This document shows, one piece after another, positions 45,770 through 54,131 of a stretch of DNA of 64,000 nucleotides (position 1 is its first letter; each line of letters begins with the position of its first letter). The stretch lies in assembly GCF_004353925.1 (NCBI RefSeq), contig NZ_SMOK01000004.1:124001-188000 (forward strand), in the 5' to 3' direction. This stretch comes from Pseudomonas sp. H9 (GTDB lineage: Bacteria > Pseudomonadota > Gammaproteobacteria > Pseudomonadales > Pseudomonadaceae). The notes under the pieces were generated by a model. It was not told the DNA's origin. It saw only the letters and a list, made by a program, of their open reading frames with translations, and did no database searches. Position numbers and translations under genes: made by a program.

Positions 45770-46504
45770 TCAGATGAAGGCCATACCGCCGTTGACGGCG
45801 ATGTTCTGGCCGGTAATGAAACTGGCGTCTTCGCTGGCGAGGAACACCGCCACGCGGGCGATCTCGTCGGTTTCGCAGAGTCGACCGAGCGGCACGCCCT
45901 TGAGCAGGTCGGCCATCATTTGGTCAGGGATGCCGGCCATCATTGGGGTGTTGGTCGGCCCCGGTACCAGGGTGTTGACGCGAATGCCGCTGGCGGCCAG
46001 TTCGCGGGCGATGCCGCGGGTAAGGCCCATGACCCCGGCCTTGGAAGCGCAGTAGTGGTTGGGGCCTTCGCCGGTCAGCGCCGAGGTGCTGGACAAGTTG
46101 ATGATGCTGCCGCCCTGGCCACCCTTGACCATCAGCCGCGCGCCGTCGCGAGCGCAGAGGAAGGTACCGGTGAGGTTGACGCCAATGACCCGCTGCCAGC
46201 TCTCTACCGGGGTGTCGAGAAAGCTGTCCAGGCCGCCGATACCGGCGTTGTTGACCAGAATGTCGAGGCGTCCGAAACGCGCTTCCAACTGAGCCATGGC
46301 ATCAGCCACCGAGGCGCTGTCGGCGACGTTGCATGCCACCGCAAGCACTTGATCACCGAACTCGGCCAGCCCTTCGCGCAGCGCTTGCAGGTTGATATCG
46401 GTGGCGACCACGCTGGCGCCTTCAGCGACGAAGCGCCGGACGATGGCCAGGCCCATACCCTGACCTGCGCCGGTAACGAAGGCGACCTTGTTGTGCAATT
46501 TCAT
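45770..46504 (-). CDS. Short-chain dehydrogenase/reductase
   Basis: 244 aa from ATG 46504. Cofactor loop TGAGQGMGLAI, acidic Asp in VATDINLQ (NAD preference), LVNNAGIGG, NLSSTSALTG and catalytic YCASK. The C-terminal end INVNGGMAFI-like (IAVNGGMAFI) is standard. It is first in a minus-strand operon that diverges from the C-C hydrolase gene, and two copies of the 19-bp island motif lie in the shared 230-nt promoter region. The substrate is probably a hydroxy/keto group of the island's compound. Confidence 0.88.
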   Translation of the reverse strand: MKLHNKVAFVTGAGQGMGLAIVRRFVAEGASVVATDINLQALREGLAEFGDQVLAVACNVADSASVADAMAQLEARFGRLDILVNNAGIGGLDSFLDTPVESWQRVIGVNLTGTFLCARDGARLMVKGGQGGSIINLSSTSALTGEGPNHYCASKAGVMGLTRGIARELAASGIRVNTLVPGPTNTPMMAGIPDQMMADLLKGVPLGRLCETDEIARVAVFLASEDASFITGQNIAVNGGMAFI

Positions 46505-46594
46505 GCGGGTTCTCCTGCGAGAGAAATAAACGGACGACCGTGCCGCTGCACGACCGAAGTTGCCTCGCATCATTGATGGCCCGCCCGGCTGCCA

Positions 46595-46613
46595 CATCGT
46601 CCGATGAGACTAA
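46595..46613 (+). promoter_or_regulatory. Island motif copy 1 (CATCGTC-N6-GACTAA)
   Basis: CATCGTCCGATGAGACTAA matches the shared 19-bp motif at 12 of 13 fixed positions. It lies in the divergent region between the SDR operon (start 46504) and the hydrolase gene (start 46735). Confidence 0.6.
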
Positions 46614-46631
46614 GGCGACTGCTGTCGTCAG

Positions 46632-46650
46632 CTGGTCTGAACGGACGATG
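46632..46650 (-). promoter_or_regulatory. Island motif copy 2 (CATCGTC-N6-GACCAG)
   Basis: On the minus strand: CATCGTCCGTTCAGACCAG, 12 of 13 fixed positions. It is centred 94 nt before the hydrolase ATG and 37 nt from copy 1, facing it. Confidence 0.6.
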
Positions 46651-46734
46651 CCCGGCGTGCGCAGCCCGTGGAGCATCCGGGAACCAGGGAGGCCGTGCTG
46701 GCGCCTCCCCTACAACAAGAAACGGAGAATCCAG

Positions 46735-47568
46735 ATGACCCAACTCGTCGATCTGCCACTGCCCGTCGGGCACTACCTCACCTTGCCCAGCGGCCTGCGG
46801 CTGCACTACCTGGACGAGGGCCAGGGCCCGGTGGTGCTGTGGATGCATGGCAGCGGCCCGGGTGCCAGCGGCTACAGCAACTTCAAAGGCAACTACCCGG
46901 AGTTCGTCGCCGCCGGCTACCGCAACATCGTCCTCGACCTGCCGGGTTTCGGCCGTTCCGACAAACCCGATGACGGCCAGTACGACCTGGCGTTCTTCGT
47001 CCAGACCCTACAGGCCTTCACCCGCGCCTTGGGCCTGACTCGCTGCACTGTGTTGGGCAACTCCCTGGGCGGTGCCATCGCCCTGGGCCTGGCCCTGGCC
47101 GAACCGGACCTGGTGGAAGGCTTGATCCTGTTGGCGCCGGGCGGCGTCGAGGAACGCGAAACCTACTTCAAAATGCCCGGCATCCTGCGCATGGTCTCGC
47201 TGTTTGGCGCTGGCCCCATCGGTATGGACGAAATGCGCAGCATGATGAGCCTGCAGTTGTTCGATCCGTCGATCCTGCCGGAAGAACTGTTGGCCGAACG
47301 GGTGGCGGTGGCGGTGACCCAGCCGAAGAACCTGTTCAGCACCATGATGATCCCTAACATGGAAGCGCGCCTGGGCGAGATCAACTGCCCGATCCTCGGC
47401 TTCTGGGGCAGCAACGACAACTTCAACCCGGTGAGCGGTGCTCAGCGCATCGTCGATGGTGCCCGCAAGGCACGTTTTATCGTGCTCAACCAGTGCGGGC
47501 ATTGGGTGCAGGTGGAGCATCGCGAGCTGTTCAACCGCAGCAGCCTGGAGTTCCTGCGCCACGGGTGA
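46735..47568 (+). CDS. Meta-cleavage-product C-C hydrolase (HsaD/TesD/BphD-like)
   Basis: 277 aa from ATG 46735 behind CGGAGA. An alpha/beta hydrolase with oxyanion motif HGSGPGASG (38-46), nucleophile Ser110 (LGNSLGG), Asp228 (WGSNDNF) and His256 (CGHWVQVEH). The SGPGA motif and the LGNS elbow are those of hydrolases that cleave vinylogous 1,5-diketones from meta ring opening; HsaD/TesD do this for the seco-steroid A ring. It diverges from the SDR operon and has island motif copies 1 and 2 upstream. The ring-cleaving dioxygenase that would supply its substrate is not in the window. Confidence 0.85.
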   Translation: MTQLVDLPLPVGHYLTLPSGLRLHYLDEGQGPVVLWMHGSGPGASGYSNFKGNYPEFVAAGYRNIVLDLPGFGRSDKPDDGQYDLAFFVQTLQAFTRALGLTRCTVLGNSLGGAIALGLALAEPDLVEGLILLAPGGVEERETYFKMPGILRMVSLFGAGPIGMDEMRSMMSLQLFDPSILPEELLAERVAVAVTQPKNLFSTMMIPNMEARLGEINCPILGFWGSNDNFNPVSGAQRIVDGARKARFIVLNQCGHWVQVEHRELFNRSSLEFLRHG

Positions 47569-47592
47569 TCGCACCTGCTCCGGTGGGAGATA

Positions 47593-47827
47593 CCGTCTTG
47601 CAGGGCTTTGCCTGAATGACCATGAAGCCAGCTCCAGATGGGAGCTGGCTTGCCCTGCGATCTGGCGCGAAGCGACAGCAATTCAGTCGCCTCGGTGTGT
47701 CATTTGCCTTGCAAGCGGCTTGTTTACGGCCACTGCGCAGCCGATCGCGGGGCAAGCCCGCTCCCACCGGAGCAGGGCCTCATGGCCAGTTAAAGCGCCA
47801 CAAGACTGTCCCTCACGCGTTCGCCGC
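47593..47827. repeat. Tandem duplication, copy A (with REP pair)
   Basis: Starts CCGTCTTGCAGGGCTTTGCC and is repeated 298 nt later at 47891. It contains a diverged REP (47638-47661), a standard REP (47743-47767) and, from 47790, the sequence found around the stop codon of the SDR gene at 48100. It differs from copy B by scattered substitutions and a few short indels. Confidence 0.85.
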
Positions 47828-47889
47828 CTCATCACCGTAATGCTGATAGGACTGCTCGGTATGCTCCAGCCCCGGGCTGACCGTAACCA
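47813..47889 (-). pseudogene. Remnant of a duplicated SDR gene (internal deletion)
   Basis: The minus strand reads VTVSPGLEHTEQSYQHYGDE directly joined to the last residues AANA and a stop. 47825-47889 equals 48274-48338 of the intact SDR gene at 61 of 65 bases, and 47790-47827 equals 48078-48115 at 35 of 38. So the copy lost the 158 bases in between and everything upstream of VTVSPG. It is not functional. Confidence 0.85.
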
Positions 47890-47890
47890 A

Positions 47891-48115
47891 CCGTCTTGCA
47901 GGGCTTTGCCTGAATGACCATGAAGCCAGCACCAGGTGGGAGCTGGCTTGCCCTGCGATCTGGCGCGAAGCGGCAGCAATTCAGTCGCCTCGGTGTGTCA
48001 TTTGCCTTGCAAGCGGCTGTTTTACGGCCACTGTGCAACCGGTCGCGGGGCAAGCCCGCTCCCACCGGAGCAGGAGTTAAAGCGCAACAAGACAGTCCCT
48101 CAAGCGTTCGCCGCA
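47891..48115. repeat. Tandem duplication, copy B
   Basis: Second copy, running into the 3' end of the intact SDR gene. It holds a diverged REP (47936-47959) and a standard one (48041-48065). Compared with copy A it lacks about 13 nt after CCGGAGCAGG. Confidence 0.85.
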
Positions 48116-48876
48116 TCAAGGAACGCCGGCCGTTCACCCCCGCCATGCAACAGCAGGTTGCAACCACTGGCGTAGCCACCCAGGGGTGAGGCCATGAACA
48201 GGCAAGCCGCGCCGATGTCCTCTGGCATCGCCATGCGACCGGCCGGAATGGTAGCGCTCACCGCAGCGATTCCCGCCTCATCGCCGTAATGCTGGTAGGA
48301 CTGCTCGGTATGCACCAGCCCAGGGCTGACCGTAACCACACGCACCTTCGGCGCCCACTCCACCGCCAGTGAAGTGGCCAGGTTGAGGATGCCGGCCTTG
48401 GCCGCACCGTAGGCCGCAGTCAGCGGCGACGGGCGCAGGGCACTGACGCTGCCGATGAAAACGATCACCCCGCCCTGCTCCTGACCCTGCATCAGGGCGT
48501 TGGCCTGCTGGGCCACGTTCAGCGGCGCGATCAGGTTGAGGCGGATGATGCTTTCGTGAAAGCGCGGCGAGGCAGTGGCGGCTTCGGCCGAGGGGCTGCC
48601 GCCGGCGTTGTTCACCAGCACGTCGAGACGGCCAAAACGCTCGCGGACCTGAGCGAACAATCGCTCCAGGGACTCGCTGTCACGCACGTCGGCGGCGATG
48701 AACTGTGCCTGACGTCCACCCGCTTGCGGCAACTGTTCAGGCGCGTTGCGCCCGCACACCAGCACCTCGGCGCCAGCTTCCAGGAAACTGCGGCTGATAC
48801 CCGCGCCGATGCCTTTGGCGCCACCCGTGACCAGCACCACCTTGCCGTTGAAATCCAGCCCTTTGCGAATATCCAT
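48100..48876 (-). CDS. Short-chain dehydrogenase/reductase
   Basis: 258 aa. Cofactor loop TGGAKGIGAGI, Arg in VCGRNAPEQ (NADP preference), LVNNAGGSP, FIGSVSALRPS and catalytic YGAAK. The C-terminus ends LLLHGGGERPAFLDAANA, where a standard SDR has VDGG. It diverges from the crotonase gene over 145 nt with one island motif copy between. A broken duplicate of its 3' part lies immediately downstream. Confidence 0.88.
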   Translation of the reverse strand: MDIRKGLDFNGKVVLVTGGAKGIGAGISRSFLEAGAEVLVCGRNAPEQLPQAGGRQAQFIAADVRDSESLERLFAQVRERFGRLDVLVNNAGGSPSAEAATASPRFHESIIRLNLIAPLNVAQQANALMQGQEQGGVIVFIGSVSALRPSPLTAAYGAAKAGILNLATSLAVEWAPKVRVVTVSPGLVHTEQSYQHYGDEAGIAAVSATIPAGRMAMPEDIGAACLFMASPLGGYASGCNLLLHGGGERPAFLDAANA

Positions 48877-48935
48877 GGTCGTTCGACTCCTCTAGCGATC
48901 TGGGCGCCAATCTAGAAGCAGCGACGCCGCCCCAC

Positions 48936-48954
48936 CACGTCTGAACGGACGATG
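48936..48954 (-). promoter_or_regulatory. Island motif copy 3 (CATCGTC-N6-GACGTG)
   Basis: On the minus strand CATCGTCCGTTCAGACGTG; the CATCGTC half is exact, and the N6 CGTTCA equals that of copy 2. It lies midway between the SDR start (48876) and the crotonase start (49022). Confidence 0.55.
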
Positions 48955-49021
48955 AGCCGACCTTCGGTGGGGGCAACAATCACGCTGAACGCGGCCCGCG
49001 CCGCCCGCTATGAGAAGCACC

Positions 49022-49804
49022 ATGACCGAGCCGATCCCACCCGTCCTGCTGGAACGCCCAGAACCGGGCATCGCCCTGCTGCGCTTGAACCGGCCGCAGG
49101 CTACCAACGCCCTAAGCCTGGAGCTGCAGACGCTGCTGGCCGGGCATTTCGCCGAACTGGCGGACAACCCCGAGGTGCGCTGCATCGTCCTCACTGGCGG
49201 CGACCAGGTATTCGCCGCCGGTGGTGATATCGGCAGCATGGCCGGGGTTGGCGCCATCGATATTTACCAGCGTCACACCGAGCGCCTTTGGGCACCGATC
49301 CAGCATTGCCCGAAGCCAGTCATCGCTGCCGTCTGCGGCTACGCCTACGGCGGTGGTTGCGAGCTGGCGATGCTGGCCGACCTGATCGTCGCCGGACGCA
49401 GCGCGCGCTTCGCACAGCCGGAGATCCGCATCGGCATCATGCCGGGCATCGGCGGCACCCAGCGACTGGTGCGCGCCGTGGGTAAGGCCAAGGCCATGCG
49501 CATGGCGCTGACCGGCGCGCCGATCAGTGCAGAGGAAGCTTGGGTTGCTGGTCTGGTGAGCGAGGTTGTCGACGACCATCAGGTACTGGCGCACAGCCTG
49601 CAACTGGCCCGCAACATCGCCGCCATGCCGCCCTTGGCTGCCGAGCAGATCAAGGAAGTGATTCTGGCCGGCATGGATGCCCCACTGGAGGCAGCCCTGG
49701 CCCTGGAGCGCAAGGCCAACGCCTTGCTGTTCGCCTCCCGCGACCAGAAGGAAGGCATGCAGGCCTTCCTCGACAAACGTACCCCACGCTTCGAAGGCCG
49801 CTAA
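49022..49804 (+). CDS. Enoyl-CoA hydratase/isomerase (crotonase family)
   Basis: 260 aa from ATG 49022; an in-frame ATG at 49010 would add four residues and neither has a strong ribosome site. It has the oxyanion loop GGDQVFAAGGDIGSM and YAYGGGCELAML, and both catalytic glutamates of hydratases are present (the Glu of GGGCELA and that of AQPEIRIGIMPG). It may hydrate an unsaturated CoA ester made from a side chain or ring fragment by the island's acyl-CoA synthetase. Divergent to an SDR gene with motif copy 3 between. Confidence 0.9.
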   Translation: MTEPIPPVLLERPEPGIALLRLNRPQATNALSLELQTLLAGHFAELADNPEVRCIVLTGGDQVFAAGGDIGSMAGVGAIDIYQRHTERLWAPIQHCPKPVIAAVCGYAYGGGCELAMLADLIVAGRSARFAQPEIRIGIMPGIGGTQRLVRAVGKAKAMRMALTGAPISAEEAWVAGLVSEVVDDHQVLAHSLQLARNIAAMPPLAAEQIKEVILAGMDAPLEAALALERKANALLFASRDQKEGMQAFLDKRTPRFEGR

Positions 49805-49873
49805 ACGCGCTGCAGCAGGGAAGGACTTGACGCTGCGATACCCAGCAGAACTGGCCGATGGGTACCGCTTCGC

Positions 49874-51115
49874 TCAGGACGCTGCGCCCAGACGATTGAG
49901 CAGCGCGTCGCCAGGCTGGCCGAGAACGCAGGAGGTACCGCCGGGGCTGTACATCATCGCCACACAACGGTTGCATGAAGTGCAAATCGAGTCGCGCTCG
50001 GCACCGCCCCTGAGCTTGGCCACATGGTCCGGCTCGGCGATCAGCGCTCGGCCCATGGCCACTGCGTCGAAGCCTTCGGCCATGACCCGGCCAATACCCT
50101 CCAGCCCCCTGGCCCCACCCAGATAAGCCAAGGGCATGCGCACCGCCGCACGAACCTTGCGCGCATGTTCCAGCAAGTACAGCTCGCGGAACTCCACCTT
50201 AGGTTCGGTAAGGCGCTGCACCGCCATGGCCGCAGCGATCAACGGGTTTGCAGAACTGACGCGGTTCTCCTTGGGGAAGGAGGAGCCGAACATGGTGGTG
50301 ATGGACTCCACATTCATCCCCGCACTCAGCACCAGCAGGTGCGCGCCCTCGCGTTCGAGGATGCGCGCCACGGCAGCACCGTCGTCAGCATCGTGGCCGC
50401 CGCGCACACCCTCGGTGATGCTGTACTTGCACAGCACCGCGAGGTCCTTGCCCACCGCGTCCAGCACCCGACGCAGCACCAGTGCGGGGAAGCGCAGGCG
50501 ATTCTCCAGGCTGCCGCCGTACTGATCGCGGCGCCGGTTGTACAGCGGCGAGACGAACTGGCTGAGCAGGTAGCCGTGCCCCATGTGCAGTTCCACCGCG
50601 TCGAAGCCAGCTTCTCGCGCCAGCCGCGCGCCACGCACGAACTCGCCGGCCACCCGCTCCAGGTCGGCGTCGGTCATTGCCTGCTTGAACAGCATGCCGC
50701 TCATGATCCCCACCTTGTTGAAGCCGCCGCTGGAAGACAGCGGCCGACGGCTCCCAGCGGGCGGCAAAAAGGTGAAGCAGCCACCGTGGGTAATCTGTGC
50801 CGAGGCTGCTGCGCCGTGGCGGTGCACTGCGTCGGTGATGGCCCGTAGGTGTGGTTGGGTGGGTTCGTCGAGGAGGATCTGGTTCGGCAAGGTACGACCG
50901 TCGGCACTGACCGCGCAGTAAGCCAAGGTAGTCATGCCCACCCCACCGGCGGCCAGAGCCTCGTGCAGGCGCAACAGGCCCTTGCTGGGCACCCCGGCAG
51001 GCGACATGCCCTCGTTTGTGGCGGCTTTGATGAAGCGGTTGCGTAAGGTCAGCGGGCCAATCCGCAAGGGTTGAAAGGCGGTCGGTTCCGCGCCGCGCAG
51101 GGCATTGTCGTGCAT
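49874..51115 (-). CDS. NADH:flavin oxidoreductase, OYE domain with C-terminal Fe-S cysteines
   Basis: 413 aa from ATG 51115. The FMN barrel is OYE/2,4-dienoyl-CoA reductase-like, with the canonical LHMGHGYLLSQFVSP (His and His both present) and QYGGSLENRLRF. The end has C378-x2-C381-x2-C384-x11-C396 (CTSCNRC), typical of the 4Fe-4S flavoproteins such as BaiCD and FadH, but the FAD/NAD domains that normally follow are missing. BaiCD-like proteins change C4-C5 double bonds in bile acids, so it may do this here. Motif copy 4 is 67-85 nt upstream. Confidence 0.85.
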   Translation of the reverse strand: MHDNALRGAEPTAFQPLRIGPLTLRNRFIKAATNEGMSPAGVPSKGLLRLHEALAAGGVGMTTLAYCAVSADGRTLPNQILLDEPTQPHLRAITDAVHRHGAAASAQITHGGCFTFLPPAGSRRPLSSSGGFNKVGIMSGMLFKQAMTDADLERVAGEFVRGARLAREAGFDAVELHMGHGYLLSQFVSPLYNRRRDQYGGSLENRLRFPALVLRRVLDAVGKDLAVLCKYSITEGVRGGHDADDGAAVARILEREGAHLLVLSAGMNVESITTMFGSSFPKENRVSSANPLIAAAMAVQRLTEPKVEFRELYLLEHARKVRAAVRMPLAYLGGARGLEGIGRVMAEGFDAVAMGRALIAEPDHVAKLRGGAERDSICTSCNRCVAMMYSPGGTSCVLGQPGDALLNRLGAAS

Positions 51116-51181
51116 GTTGTGGTCACCCCTGTTGTTGTAGTTGTGGGTTACAGGGATTGTTCGCCCGCCCTGCACGAGCGA

Positions 51182-51200
51182 CATCGTCCGACAGGACTAG
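51182..51200 (+). promoter_or_regulatory. Island motif copy 4 (CATCGTC-N6-GACTAG)
   Basis: CATCGTCCGACAGGACTAG, a perfect copy. It overlaps the last codon of the LuxR-type gene (ends 51197) and is centred 76 nt before the OYE ATG (51115). Confidence 0.65.
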
Positions 51201-52336
51201 CCTCCCGCCTCCTCCGGGCTGAAGGCTGCCACGCTGCCCAGCAGCAGTTGCACCAGGTCGGCCTGGCGCGATACACCGGTTTTCGAAAAGATCACCCGTA
51301 GATGCGCCCGCGCCGTATTACGGCTGATGGTCAGGGCGCCAGCCGCCTGCTCCAGGCTCTGACCATGGCACAGCAGCGCAGCCAGGCCAGCCTCCGCCGG
51401 GGTCAACTGATAAAGCTGGCGTAACAGAGCCTCGGAGGGCTCGGGACGGCTCAAGGGGTCGCGAATGATCACCTCCAATGCCGCCTCGCCGGCGTAACCT
51501 TGGCCGTGGGGCAACCCGCGCAACAGCACCCCGAGGCCATGCTCGCCACTGCCCAGCGCCAGCGCCTGAGCCGCAGGCCCGGCGCTCTCGGTGCGGGCCG
51601 CCAGCACCCGCTGCAGAGCCCGTTCCAGGCGCCGCTCGTCCAGCCCGTTGGTGGCTCGCAAGCGGCGCCCCTTCAGGGTCAGGCCATGGTTGGCGGCAAG
51701 CAGTTGTGCCGCCACCGCGCTGCACTGCAACAGTTCGCCGTGGGCATCGAGCAGCAGCGTGCCCACCCCCAGGCGCTCCAGGGTCGCAGCCTGCAGACGG
51801 TGCTCAGATTCCACCCGGTCGAGCCGTGCGTGCAGGCGCAAGGCCCGCTGCAGGTGCGGCAGGAGGAAGGCGCAGAGGGTACGTTGCGCCTCGTTAAAGG
51901 GCGCCATCTTCGGTGGCCGGGTGACCCGCAGGCGGCTCTGTCGCCCCTCTTCCAGGTCCAGGTCGGCCCCCATCACATGGCGGATATCCAGTTCACGGAG
52001 CAGGTCGCGGTAGATTGCGCTGTCCAGCCAGCGACGTTCGTCGAGCCGTTCGTGGAGCATCAGCATCTGGCCGGACGGCAGGTCGATGAAAGGATCGAGG
52101 GCATACCAGGAACGCTCATAGGTGAGCGCGATAGCGGGCCGGGCATGGCCGGCGAAGATCACCAGGCCAGGGTCGCCCGGCGTTGGCGAACGCACCGCCA
52201 GGGAAACGAAGTTGGCCGAAAGGAGCTGACGCAACCGCTCCAACAGAGCGGTCCAGGGCACCGTTTCAAGCACGCCCTCGTAGACCAGGCCGACCAGTTC
52301 AAGCCGGGACTCGGGCGTATCTTCACGGGTTGGCAT
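51197..52336 (-). CDS. LuxR-type transcriptional regulator, candidate island activator
   Basis: 379 aa from ATG 52336; a TTG 10 codons upstream is less likely. The C-terminal domain has the LuxR/GerE helix-turn-helix: YQLTPAEAGLAALLCHGQSL, then ISRNTARAHLRVIFSKTGVSRQADLV. The N-terminal 250 residues look like a ligand-sensing domain (PAS-like) without further motif. In Comamonas the steroid regulator TeiR is a LuxR-type protein of similar size. It sits between the DUF1302 and OYE genes, and its stop codon overlaps island motif copy 4. Binding to the motif is my inference. Confidence 0.82.
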   Translation of the reverse strand: MPTREDTPESRLELVGLVYEGVLETVPWTALLERLRQLLSANFVSLAVRSPTPGDPGLVIFAGHARPAIALTYERSWYALDPFIDLPSGQMLMLHERLDERRWLDSAIYRDLLRELDIRHVMGADLDLEEGRQSRLRVTRPPKMAPFNEAQRTLCAFLLPHLQRALRLHARLDRVESEHRLQAATLERLGVGTLLLDAHGELLQCSAVAAQLLAANHGLTLKGRRLRATNGLDERRLERALQRVLAARTESAGPAAQALALGSGEHGLGVLLRGLPHGQGYAGEAALEVIIRDPLSRPEPSEALLRQLYQLTPAEAGLAALLCHGQSLEQAAGALTISRNTARAHLRVIFSKTGVSRQADLVQLLLGSVAAFSPEEAGG

Positions 52337-52350
52337 GGGCGCTCGACTGG

Positions 52351-52378
52351 CCCGGCCGCGGCGCAAGCCGCGACCGGG
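52351..52378. repeat. Strong hairpin between DUF1302 and LuxR-type genes
   Basis: CCCGG-C-CGCGGC-GCAA-GCCGCG-A-CCGGG pairs over 11 bp with one C/A mismatch. It sits in the 50-nt gap before the regulator start with no U-tract, so it might limit read-through into the regulator. Confidence 0.5.
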
Positions 52379-52386
52379 GAACAGCT

Positions 52387-53994
52387 TCAGAAGCTGTACT
52401 TGGCGTTGAACGACAGGTAGTCGCGGTCTGCAAGCAGGCGGCCCATGGCAACGTTAGGCGAGCTGAGGTAGTCGACGTAAGTCAGGCCCACCTGGAAGTT
52501 GCCCAGGTACTTGAGGTCCGCGCCGAGGGTCATGCGCTTCTCCTCGCGGCCGATGCCCTGGATGGCGCTGCCGTCGATGTTCTGCTGCCAGTTGGCTTTG
52601 GTGATCAGGTCCCAGCCACTGAACACGCCCGGGTAGTCCATTTGCGCGCCGATACCAAACAGCGTCGAGCCACGGGTCTGGCCGTCATAGACGAAGTTAT
52701 CGAAGCTGCCGACAGTGAAGCCGCCGACGCTGACGCTCACTGGGTCCACGTCTTCGATGTACTGGTGCATCACCTCGCCGAACACCGAGGTTTGTTGCGC
52801 CAGCCAGGATGGGCCGATCATGTACATGGCGTTGAGGTTGCCCTGCCACACCTGGCCACGGGCCGGGGCGCCGTTGTCCAGGTATACCGCCGAGCCGTCA
52901 CGGTAGCTGAGATCGCCGGCGAACTGCACCGAGTCGCCGATCTTCGAGCTGAAGCTCAGGCCGGTCAGGTCTACGTCCTCGAAGAAGCCGACCTTGTAGG
53001 TGCCGGCGGCCACGACGCTGTCCAGGGTGGAGTACTGGGTGTCGCCACCAAAGTTGAAGAACAGCGCGCCAAGTCGCTCGTGGTAGCGATAGTGGAACAA
53101 GCCTACCTCGGTGCTCTCGGTCAGCCGGTAGCGCGCGCCGACACCCCACTGGCCGCTGTCACGGGGCTTGTCACGGCCAGCGAAGGCCAACGCCGTAAGG
53201 CTTGGGTCACCCGCGGCGAAGCGGAAGAACTCGGCACCGGGGCCATAGATGTCGTTGCCGTTGAAGTAGTCGCCCACCGGGTTGATCTGCGTCTCGTCCC
53301 ATTCGTACTGGTAATAGGCGAGCAGCGCGAGGTCTTCGTTCAGCGACCAGGAACCGGAGATCTGCCCCACCGGCAGGTAGGCGTCTTTGGCTTCGGTGCC
53401 GGGCACGTTGAACTTGGTGGCGTCCACCGGCGCCTGGCCCTGGCTGATGTTCGGCCAGAATAGGCTCTCGCCCCAGGCCACCAGGTGGCGGCCAGCCTTG
53501 ACCGACAGGTACTGGCTGTCGAACACATCGAAGTTGCCGTAGACGTAGGCGTCCAGCAGGCGCGCCTTGCTGCCGCTGTAGCGGCGGGTGTCGCTGATGA
53601 AGGCATCGTAACGGCCCGTTTTGTTCACTGTGTCGGGCGAATCGTTGTCGTTGCGGTTGTGGTAGACGTCGTCGTAGAAGTGACTACCGCGCACCACCGC
53701 GCCGAGGTTCTGGTGAGCGAGCATGAGCTCGCCGAACAGGCTGACACGGTTGGTGATCAACGCACCACGGTCGAAGTTGCGGGTGCTGTCGTCGTTGTTC
53801 AGGCTGTCGAGGTACTGGTTGGCCTGCTTGCCAGTACGCACCGAGGCGGTGTAGTTGACGGTCAGGGTCGAGTCCAGAGTGGTCTCTTCACCCAGCTCGA
53901 TGGTCGGTCCGGCCACCGCGCTTGCGTTGGCCAGGGCCAGCGTCAGGCCGAGTATGCCGGGGACGTACCCCCTCCCCAATTCTTTCTTGCACAT
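52387..53994 (-). CDS. DUF1302-family outer-membrane protein
   Basis: 535 aa from ATG 53994 with a signal peptide (GILGLTLALANASAVA). The mature part is beta-rich with many alternating aromatic strands (TLDSTLTVNYTASVRTGK, YGNFDVFDSQYLSVKAGRHLVAWGES, LFGIGAQMDYPG) and ends FNAKYSF with a terminal Phe, as for outer-membrane barrels. DUF1302 proteins occur in steroid, terpene and aromatic islands, usually beside a DUF1329 lipoprotein, which is absent here. A weak island motif lies 120 nt upstream. Uptake or export of a hydrophobic compound is the likely role. Confidence 0.82.
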   Translation of the reverse strand: MCKKELGRGYVPGILGLTLALANASAVAGPTIELGEETTLDSTLTVNYTASVRTGKQANQYLDSLNNDDSTRNFDRGALITNRVSLFGELMLAHQNLGAVVRGSHFYDDVYHNRNDNDSPDTVNKTGRYDAFISDTRRYSGSKARLLDAYVYGNFDVFDSQYLSVKAGRHLVAWGESLFWPNISQGQAPVDATKFNVPGTEAKDAYLPVGQISGSWSLNEDLALLAYYQYEWDETQINPVGDYFNGNDIYGPGAEFFRFAAGDPSLTALAFAGRDKPRDSGQWGVGARYRLTESTEVGLFHYRYHERLGALFFNFGGDTQYSTLDSVVAAGTYKVGFFEDVDLTGLSFSSKIGDSVQFAGDLSYRDGSAVYLDNGAPARGQVWQGNLNAMYMIGPSWLAQQTSVFGEVMHQYIEDVDPVSVSVGGFTVGSFDNFVYDGQTRGSTLFGIGAQMDYPGVFSGWDLITKANWQQNIDGSAIQGIGREEKRMTLGADLKYLGNFQVGLTYVDYLSSPNVAMGRLLADRDYLSFNAKYSF

Positions 53995-54107
53995 GGTTTT
54001 ATCCTTATTGTTGTTTTGCACTCGAATTCCCGCCCCTACGAAAGGCCGTGGCCGCCCGCAGGCTCCACTGGACGCCCCCGCAGTGTGGAAAACCTGCGAG
54101 GGCGGCA

Positions 54108-54126
54108 CATCCTCCATTCGAGCTAG
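54108..54126 (+). promoter_or_regulatory. Weak island motif-like site (CATCCTC-N6-AGCTAG)
   Basis: CATCCTCCATTCGAGCTAG agrees at 10 of 13 fixed positions with the island motif. It is centred 123 nt before the DUF1302 start and just after the synthetase stop. It may be a degenerate copy or chance. Confidence 0.35.
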
Positions 54127-54131
54127 TCCGG

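Noticed and set aside
47569..48099. Small plus-strand and minus-strand frames in the repeat region as genes
   Set aside because: They occur twice because of the tandem duplication, consist of REP-derived sequence, and lack ribosome-binding sites.
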